In this document: positions 13,501-18,542 of the stretch, piece after piece
How positions within the stretch are numbered: position 1 is the first letter of the stretch
How the letters are laid out: every line of letters starts with the position of its first letter
Assembly: GCA_035464115.1 (NCBI GenBank)
Contig: DATHSN010000365.1
Span: forward strand, 1-18,542
DNA: 18,542 nucleotides
Reading direction: 5' to 3'
Source of the DNA: DATHSN01 sp035464115
GTDB taxonomy: Bacteria; Actinomycetota; Acidimicrobiia; Acidimicrobiales; SKKL01
Program-made: the position numbers and the translations under genes
The notes under the pieces: generated by a model
The model's database searches: none
Seen by the model: only the letters and a program-made list of their open reading frames with translations
Told to the model about the DNA's origin: nothing

Positions 13501-16086
13501 GTGGCGACCTTCCGACTGAACGGCACCGACGTCACCGTCGGCGCGAACCCGCACCTGCTCGCCGCCCTGCGCGAGGAGCTGGGGGTCACCTCCCCCAAGG
13601 ACGGCTGCTCACCGTCGGGGCAGTGCGGGTGCTGCACGGTCATCGTCGACGGCAAGGCCCGGGTGGCCTGCCAGACCTCGCTCGACAAGGCCGAGGGCAC
13701 CGATGTGCTCACCCTCGAGGGCCTCCCGGCCGACGAGCGCGACCGCTACGCCAACGCCTTCGCCGCCACCGGCGCGCTGCAGTGCGGGTTCTGCACCCCC
13801 GGCATCGTCATGCGCACCAAGGCCCTCCTCGACAAGCGGGCCGACGGTCTCACCCGCGACAAGGCCGCCGCCCACCTCGGCGCCCACCTGTGCCGTTGCA
13901 CCGGCTACGTGAAGATCCTCGACGCCATCGAGCTGCTGGCGGGCGGGGCCGAGGTCCACGTCGAGCTGCCCGGCGGCATCGGCTCCCGCGGCCTCCGCTA
14001 CCAGGGGGCCGAGCTGGCTCTGGGCGACAAGCCCTACGTCGACGACATGCGCGTCCCGGGCCTGCTGCACGGGGCGGTGCGCCTGGCCGATCACGCCCGC
14101 GCCGACGTGATCCGCATCGACACCACCGCCGCGGCCGCCGAGCCCGGCGTGGTGCAGGTGTTCACCGCCGCCGACGTGCCCGGCGTGCTCAAGGTGGGGC
14201 TCATCCACCAGGACTGGCCGGTGTTCATCCCCGAGGGCGGCCGCACCTCCTACCTCGGCGACGTCCTCGCCTTCGTGGTGGCCGGCGACCGCGAGACCGC
14301 CCGTCGGGCCGCCGAGCTGGTCGAGATCGAGTACCGGCCGCTGCGCCCCATCACCGACGCGGTCGCCGCCGTCGACGACCCCGAGGACGCGGTCTGGGGC
14401 CTCGACGGCAACGTGCTGTCGGTGTCGGAGTACGCCCGGGGCGACGTCGACGCCGCCCTCGCCGCGTCGGCCCACGTGGTGCGCGAGACGTTCCAGACCC
14501 AACGCGTCGAGCAGGCGTTCCTCGAGCCCGAGTCGACGCTCGCGGTGCCGCTCGACGACGGGCGGATGAAGGTGTTCTCCGGCGGTCAGGGCGTGTGGGA
14601 CGACCGCGATCAGATCGCCCGCATCCTCGCCGTCGATCCCGCGCTCATCGAGGTCGAGCAGGTCGCCAACGGCGGTGCCTTCGGCGGCAAGGAGGACATG
14701 TCGAACCAGGGCCAGACCGCGTTGGCCGCCTGGCTCCTCGGCCGCCCGGTGAAGTGCACGTTCAGCCGGGAGGAGTCGCTGCTCGTGCACGCCAAGCGCC
14801 ACCCGATCCGCATCGAGCTCGAGGCCGGCTGCGACGCCGACGGCGCGCTCACCGCCCTGCGGGCCCGGATGGTCGGCGACTCGGGGCCCTACGCCTCGGT
14901 GGGCATGAAGGTGCTCGAGCGGGCCGCCGGCCACGCCAGCGGTCCCTACGTGGTGCCCAACATCGACGTGCGGGCCGTCGCGGCGCGCACCAACAACCCG
15001 GTGTGCGGCGCGTTCCGCGGCTTCGGCGCCAACCAGGCCCAGTTCGCCATGGAGGGCGCCCTCGACCGCCTCGCCGAGCAGCTCGGCATCAGCGGCTGGG
15101 AGATCCGCAGCCGCAACGTCGTCGAGCCCGGCGCGGTGTGGGGCCCCGGCCAGATCATGGACGACGGGTGCCTCGGCGCCCGCCGCTGCCTCGAAGCCCT
15201 GCGCCCCGCCTACGACGAGGCCCGCGCCGCGGGCAAGGCCGTGGGCCTCGCCCTGGGCTTGAAGAACTCCGGGCTCGGCAACGGGTTCAAGGAGATCGCC
15301 AAGGCCGTGGTGCGCTTCGAGGACGACGGCACCGTCGAGGTGCGCCACTGCTGGACCGAGATGGGCCAGGGCGTGCACACCGTCGCCCTGCAGGTCGCGG
15401 TCGAGGAGCTCGGGGTCGATCCTGCGAAGGTGCGGGTCGTCGTCGACACCAGCCGCGAGCTCGGAGCCGGCCAGACCACGGGCAGCCGGGGCACCCTCAT
15501 GGGCGCCGGCGCGGTGGCCGACGCGTGCCGGGTCGCCCGCGACGCCGGCTGCGCGCCGGGCAAGGACTACGAGGGCGAGTACCGCGTCGACTGGACCAAC
15601 TCGCTGTCCGAGGGCGTCGCCAACCCGATCATCCACTCCACGTTCGGCTACGCCGCCCAGATGGTGGTCGCCGACCCCGCCACCGGCGCCATCGAGAAGG
15701 TGGTCGCCGCCCACGACGTGGGCCGCGCCGTGAACCCGCTGCTGTGCGAGGGCCAGGTCGAGGGCTCGGTGCACATGGGGCTGGGCTACGCCCTGTCGGA
15801 GGACTTCCCCACCGACGACGACGGCCGCCCCACCGTGAACACCTTGCGGGGGCTCGAGATCATCCGCCCCAAGGACATGCCGCCGGTCGAGGTGATCCTC
15901 GTCGAGTCGGCCCAACCCGACGCCCCCTACGGCATCAAGGGCGTGGGCGAGATCGGCCTGGTGCCCACCGCCCCGGCGGTGGCCGCCGCGCTCCACGAGG
16001 TCGACGGGGTGTGGCGCACGCAGCTGCCGATGACCAAGCACCACCCGCTGCAGGTCGGCGGCGGCACCGTCGCCGCCGGGCAGTGA
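13501..16086 (+). CDS. 2Fe-2S/molybdopterin hydroxylase, Se-dependent xanthine dehydrogenase/XdhD type
   Basis: 861 aa. Residues 1-150 carry two 2Fe-2S clusters: C36, C42, C45 and C57, then C95, C98, C131 and C133 (LCRCTGY). From about residue 165 the Mo-binding domains follow, with GGAFGGKEDMS, GAFRGFGANQ (the arginine that positions substrate in xanthine oxidases) and the catalytic Glu817 in KGVGEIGL. No FAD domain is present, the plan of Desulfovibrio aldehyde oxidoreductase and XdhD. The C-S-P-S-G-Q-C cluster spacing and a GGAFGGKEDMS-like site are what I associate with selenium-dependent Mo hydroxylases. The GTG at 13501 is preferred to a TTG at 13474 because of the promoter. Likely substrates are purines or other N-heterocycles. 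ssnA is coupled downstream. Confidence 0.9.
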   Translation: MATFRLNGTDVTVGANPHLLAALREELGVTSPKDGCSPSGQCGCCTVIVDGKARVACQTSLDKAEGTDVLTLEGLPADERDRYANAFAATGALQCGFCTPGIVMRTKALLDKRADGLTRDKAAAHLGAHLCRCTGYVKILDAIELLAGGAEVHVELPGGIGSRGLRYQGAELALGDKPYVDDMRVPGLLHGAVRLADHARADVIRIDTTAAAAEPGVVQVFTAADVPGVLKVGLIHQDWPVFIPEGGRTSYLGDVLAFVVAGDRETARRAAELVEIEYRPLRPITDAVAAVDDPEDAVWGLDGNVLSVSEYARGDVDAALAASAHVVRETFQTQRVEQAFLEPESTLAVPLDDGRMKVFSGGQGVWDDRDQIARILAVDPALIEVEQVANGGAFGGKEDMSNQGQTALAAWLLGRPVKCTFSREESLLVHAKRHPIRIELEAGCDADGALTALRARMVGDSGPYASVGMKVLERAAGHASGPYVVPNIDVRAVAARTNNPVCGAFRGFGANQAQFAMEGALDRLAEQLGISGWEIRSRNVVEPGAVWGPGQIMDDGCLGARRCLEALRPAYDEARAAGKAVGLALGLKNSGLGNGFKEIAKAVVRFEDDGTVEVRHCWTEMGQGVHTVALQVAVEELGVDPAKVRVVVDTSRELGAGQTTGSRGTLMGAGAVADACRVARDAGCAPGKDYEGEYRVDWTNSLSEGVANPIIHSTFGYAAQMVVADPATGAIEKVVAAHDVGRAVNPLLCEGQVEGSVHMGLGYALSEDFPTDDDGRPTVNTLRGLEIIRPKDMPPVEVILVESAQPDAPYGIKGVGEIGLVPTAPAVAAALHEVDGVWRTQLPMTKHHPLQVGGGTVAAGQ

Positions 16087-17153
16087 CCGACCCCGCCGCC
16101 GGCGGGCCGCCGCCGGTCGAGCCGGGCGGCGCCGTCACCCCCGGGCTGGTCTGCGCCCACCACCACCTCTACTCGTCGCTGGCGCGGGGCATGCCCGCTC
16201 CACCCCGCACGCCCGGCAGCTTCGGCGAGATCCTCGAGCTGGTGTGGTGGCGGCTCGACCGGGCCCTCGACCTCGACGGCGTCTACTGGTCGGCCAAGCT
16301 CGGCGCCCTCGAGGCGCTCGAGCGGGGCACCACCGCCATCATCGACCACCACGCGTCGCCCAACGCCATCGAGGGGTCGCTCGACGAGATCGCCCGGGCG
16401 GGCGCGGAGGTGGGGGTGCGGGTGTCCACCTGCTACGAGGTCACCGACCGCAACGGGCCCGAGGGCGCCGCCGCCGGCCTGGCCGAGAACGAGCGCTACC
16501 TGCGCGCCGGGGGCCGGGGCTACGTGGGCGCCCACGCCGCGTTCACCTTGTCCGACGCCACCCTCGAGGCGGTCGCCGGCCTGGCCACCGACCTCGGCGT
16601 CGGCGTGCACGTCCACGTGGGCGAGGGCCCCGAGGACGACGGCGCCGGTGCCCGCTGGGAGCCCCACGCCACCGACGACTGGCTCATCGTGCACTGCGTC
16701 CGCCTCGACCGCGACCTGCCGGGCACCATCGCCCACAACCCCCGGTCGAACATGAACAACGCGGTGGGCTACGCCCGCCCCGCGGCCCGCCCGAACCGCG
16801 TCGTGCTCGGCACCGACGGCATCGGCGGCGACATGCTCGAGGAGTTCCGGCTGGCCTTCGCCCGTCTCCGCGAGGACGACGGCACCGCCCCGCCCGACAC
16901 GCCGTGGGGCTGGCTCGAGGCGGGCTGGGACCTGTTCCCCGAGGCACGCGCCGACCGGGTCACCTGGTCCTACGCACCGATGGACCCGTGGCACCTCGCC
17001 TACACCCCGGGGGTCCGCCCGCTCGAGGTGGTCGTCGACGGCGAGGTCGTGCTCGCCGACGGCCGCGCCACCCGCGTCGACCCCGACGAGGTGCGGGCCA
17101 AGGCCGCCGAGGCCGCCGCCCGCCTCCACCGCACCCTCGCCGACCTCCCCTGA
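16083..17153 (+). CDS. ssnA: SsnA-type amidohydrolase/deaminase, shortened
   Basis: 356 aa metal-dependent amidohydrolase. H26-x-H28, H178, H204 and D245 are the expected metal ligands. The SsnA hallmarks NAIEGSLDEI, CYEVTDRNGPEG and NPRSNMNNAVGY are clear. SsnA proteins are normally about 440 aa. Here the N-terminal beta-strand part before the HxH (about 55-60 residues) is missing, and the segments around 182-200 and after 262 are compressed. The GTG overlaps the Mo-hydroxylase stop (GTGA), which supports a real start. The barrel is kept, so it may still be active. In E. coli and clostridia ssnA sits with xdhD and ygeX in purine/urate degradation loci; its own reaction is not settled. Confidence 0.82.
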   Translation: MTDPAAGGPPPVEPGGAVTPGLVCAHHHLYSSLARGMPAPPRTPGSFGEILELVWWRLDRALDLDGVYWSAKLGALEALERGTTAIIDHHASPNAIEGSLDEIARAGAEVGVRVSTCYEVTDRNGPEGAAAGLAENERYLRAGGRGYVGAHAAFTLSDATLEAVAGLATDLGVGVHVHVGEGPEDDGAGARWEPHATDDWLIVHCVRLDRDLPGTIAHNPRSNMNNAVGYARPAARPNRVVLGTDGIGGDMLEEFRLAFARLREDDGTAPPDTPWGWLEAGWDLFPEARADRVTWSYAPMDPWHLAYTPGVRPLEVVVDGEVVLADGRATRVDPDEVRAKAAEAAARLHRTLADLP

Positions 17154-17177
17154 GACCGAACGAACGAAGGATCGCCC

Positions 17178-18194
17178 GTGAGCCAGCCCGTCGCCATGTA
17201 CCTGCAGGACGCCCACCCGATCCGCGACGGGATGGAGTACGTCCGCTACGCCGAGGAGCGGGGCTTCCACGCCGTCTGGCAGGCCGAGTCGCGCCTGGTG
17301 CGCGAGGCCACCGTCCCGATGGCGGCGTTCGCCGCGGTCACCGACCGCATCAAGGTCGGGTCCGGGGTCGTCACCAACTGGACCCGCAACCCGGCGCTGT
17401 TGGCCGCCACCTTCTCCACCCTCGACGACCTCGCCCCCGGTCGGGTCATCCTCGGCATCGGCGCCTGGTGGGACCCGCTGGCGAGCAAGGTCGGCATCGA
17501 GCGCCGCAAGCCGCTCAAAGCCATGCGCGAGACGGTCGAGGCGGTGCGGGCCCTGCTCGCCAACGAGACCGTCACCTACCAGGGCGAGTTCGTGCACCTC
17601 GACGGCGTCGAGCTCGACTACGTCCACCAGGAGCGCCGCCCCAAGGACGTGCCGATCTACATCGGGGCCACGGGCATGCAGATGATGGAGCTCACCGGGC
17701 GCATCGCCGACGGCGTGGTCCTCAACTACCTGGTGTCGCCCGCCTACAACGCCACCGCCATGGAGCACCTGTCGACGGGAGCCGAGGCCGCCGGCCGGTC
17801 GGTCGACGACCTCGACCGGCCCCAGCTCGTGGTCTGCTCGGTGGCGGCATCGGATGACCCCGCCGACCGGGCCGCCGCCCTCGACGGCGCCCGGCTGCTG
17901 GTCACCCAGTACCTCGGCCAGCAGCCCCACATCATGAAGGCGTCGGGTGTGCCCGAGTCGCTGCTCGAGGAGATCAGCAAGGTGCTCACCTGGCCGGCCA
18001 CCCACGACCAGGTGGTGGCCGCGTCGAAGCTGGTCCCCGACGACATCGTGCAGATGATCTGCGCGGCCGGCACCGTCGCCGAGTGCCGCGAGAAGGTGGC
18101 CGAGTACATCGCCGCGGGCTGCACCTGCCCGATCCTCTATCCGCTCGGCGACGTGAGGACCATGATCGACGCGTTCGCCGACTGGACGCCCTGA
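17178..18194 (+). CDS. LLM-class flavin/F420-dependent oxidoreductase (Mer-like)
   Basis: 338 aa TIM-barrel protein of the bacterial-luciferase/methylene-tetrahydromethanopterin-reductase superfamily. The typical pattern is visible: an N-terminal strand, Y-x-E-E-R-G-F-H-A-V-W at about 27-37, K-V-G-S-G-V-V near 56-62, F-S-T-L-D-D-L-A-P-G-R-x-I-L-G-I-G-A-W-W at about 77-96 and P-I-Y-I-G-A-T-G-M-Q at about 157-166. In actinobacteria many such enzymes use cofactor F420 rather than FMN. The GTG start at 17178 follows AAGGA at good spacing and 24 bases after ssnA, so it is the last gene of that operon. The substrate is unknown; it may act on a product of the Mo-hydroxylase or SsnA. Confidence 0.88.
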   Translation: MSQPVAMYLQDAHPIRDGMEYVRYAEERGFHAVWQAESRLVREATVPMAAFAAVTDRIKVGSGVVTNWTRNPALLAATFSTLDDLAPGRVILGIGAWWDPLASKVGIERRKPLKAMRETVEAVRALLANETVTYQGEFVHLDGVELDYVHQERRPKDVPIYIGATGMQMMELTGRIADGVVLNYLVSPAYNATAMEHLSTGAEAAGRSVDDLDRPQLVVCSVAASDDPADRAAALDGARLLVTQYLGQQPHIMKASGVPESLLEEISKVLTWPATHDQVVAASKLVPDDIVQMICAAGTVAECREKVAEYIAAGCTCPILYPLGDVRTMIDAFADWTP

Positions 18195-18203
18195 TCGACG
18201 GGG

Positions 18204-18249
18204 CCGGTCACCGGGTGGCGGGCGCGCCCTGATCGGACCACCCGGCCGG
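18204..18249. terminator. Bidirectional hairpin between convergent genes
   Basis: CCGGGTGG (18211-18218) pairs perfectly with CCACCCGG (18238-18245). Outer CCGG blocks (18204-18207 and 18246-18249) extend the stem, with a 3-base bulge on the left. The 19-base loop itself contains the palindrome GGGCGCGCCC (18220-18229). It lies in the 64-base gap between the LLM gene and the GNAT gene. Confidence 0.55.
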
Positions 18250-18258
18250 GGCGCGGCC

Positions 18259-18542
18259 TCACGTCCCGGCCGGGTCGAGCTGCGCCGGCAGGACGAACAG
18301 CGCGAGGCAGGGCTCGAGCCCGTCGACGGCGACGTCGTCGCGCCGACCCGCGGCCCACCGCTCCCACGTCAACCGCAGCAGCACCATCTCGTCGGCCCGG
18401 TCGCGGCGGACCTCGACCCGCCGGCCGTTCTCCTCGTAGCCCAGGCGCGCCGACACGGCGTGGGAGCGGGCGTTGTCGTGCCACGCCCCGCTGTGGGCCT
18501 CGACCGCGCCGAGGCCGTCGAACGCCAGGTGCAGGACGGCCG
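18259..18542 (-). CDS. GNAT-family N-acetyltransferase, C-terminal part (runs off window)
   Basis: The last 93 residues of a protein whose start lies beyond the window. In-frame reading continues to the edge and gives the standard end of a GNAT fold: a helix, F-D-G-L-G-A, then H-D-N-A-R-S-H-A-V-S-A-R-L-G-Y (the N-x2-S-x3-x-x-LG-Y pattern before the last strands), then E-E-N-G-R-R-V-E and a R-L-T-W-E-R-W strand. The internal GTG at 18456 is not the true start. An approximately 30-residue tail follows the fold. The acyl acceptor is unknown. It converges with the LLM gene. Confidence 0.82.
   Translation of the reverse strand, partial: AVLHLAFDGLGAVEAHSGAWHDNARSHAVSARLGYEENGRRVEVRRDRADEMVLLRLTWERWAAGRRDDVAVDGLEPCLALFVLPAQLDPAGT

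Noticed and set aside
13609..16044. An 811-codon open frame on the minus strand
   Set aside because: It is the antisense shadow of the Mo-hydroxylase. Its composition is dominated by His, Gly, Val, Asp and Ala without any domain, while the plus strand has full family motifs.
15927..18005. A 692-codon minus-strand open frame
   Set aside because: It is antisense to ssnA and the LLM gene, with His/Val/Gly-rich composition and no recognisable domain.
18259..18456. A separate 65-aa gene starting at GTG 18456
   Set aside because: The frame stays open to the window edge and encodes the upstream part of a GNAT fold, so this is the end of a longer gene.

Overview
The window comes from a very high-GC chromosome, by eye about three quarters G+C, with strong third-position G/C bias. 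It is almost certainly an actinobacterium. Leaderless-type starts, a Mer-like luciferase-fold (LLM) oxidoreductase, an actinobacterial-type group 3b NiFe hydrogenase operon and GTG/GTGA-coupled genes all fit. Acidimicrobiia is my best guess at class, but that rests on general resemblance only. I see no phage genes, transposase, tRNA, rRNA or CRISPR array.

Layout. (1) 1-180: three copies of an approximately 51-bp palindromic repeat; a fourth copy lies at 13362-13412. (2) 205-2308, minus strand: a 3-cysteine ferredoxin, a ferredoxin-type FAD/NAD reductase and a YhhN-type lysoplasmalogenase, read in that order. (3) 2434-7117, plus strand: a complete group 3b NAD(P)-linked NiFe hydrogenase operon (beta, gamma, delta/small, alpha/large, maturation protease), with every gene junction overlapping. 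(4) 7102-8394, minus strand: a possible 33-aa leader ORF, a small lipoprotein and a short-chain dehydrogenase (SDR). The SDR overlaps the protease gene tail to tail. (5) 8467-9264, plus strand: a second SDR lacking the conserved asparagines. (6) 9372-11892, plus strand: a membrane-anchored sulfite-oxidase-fold molybdoenzyme and a tandem DUF427 protein. (7) 11893-12072: repeats and two hairpins between convergent genes. (8) 12073-13293, minus strand: a diaminopropionate ammonia-lyase-like PLP enzyme. It is divergent from (9) 13501-18194, plus strand: a 2Fe-2S/molybdopterin hydroxylase of the selenium-dependent xanthine dehydrogenase/XdhD type, a shortened SsnA-type amidohydrolase and an LLM flavin/F420 oxidoreductase. 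(10) 18259 to the window end, minus strand: the C-terminal part of a GNAT acetyltransferase.

How they may work together. The hydrogenase genes would make a cytoplasmic enzyme that exchanges electrons between H2 and NAD(P)H through FAD and Fe-S clusters, with its own endopeptidase but no hyp maturation genes in view. The PLP lyase, Mo-hydroxylase and SsnA resemble the E. coli ygeX/ssnA/xdhD set linked to anaerobic purine (urate) breakdown. Here they sit around one divergent promoter region with an LLM enzyme added. The Mo enzyme has no FAD-subunit gene beside it, and the SsnA is about 80 residues shorter than usual, so this looks like a reduced or diverged version of that system.

Two non-coding themes stand out: a dispersed 51-bp imperfect palindrome family, and several starts where a -10-like hexamer lies 6-9 bases before the ATG/GTG, suggesting leaderless mRNAs.
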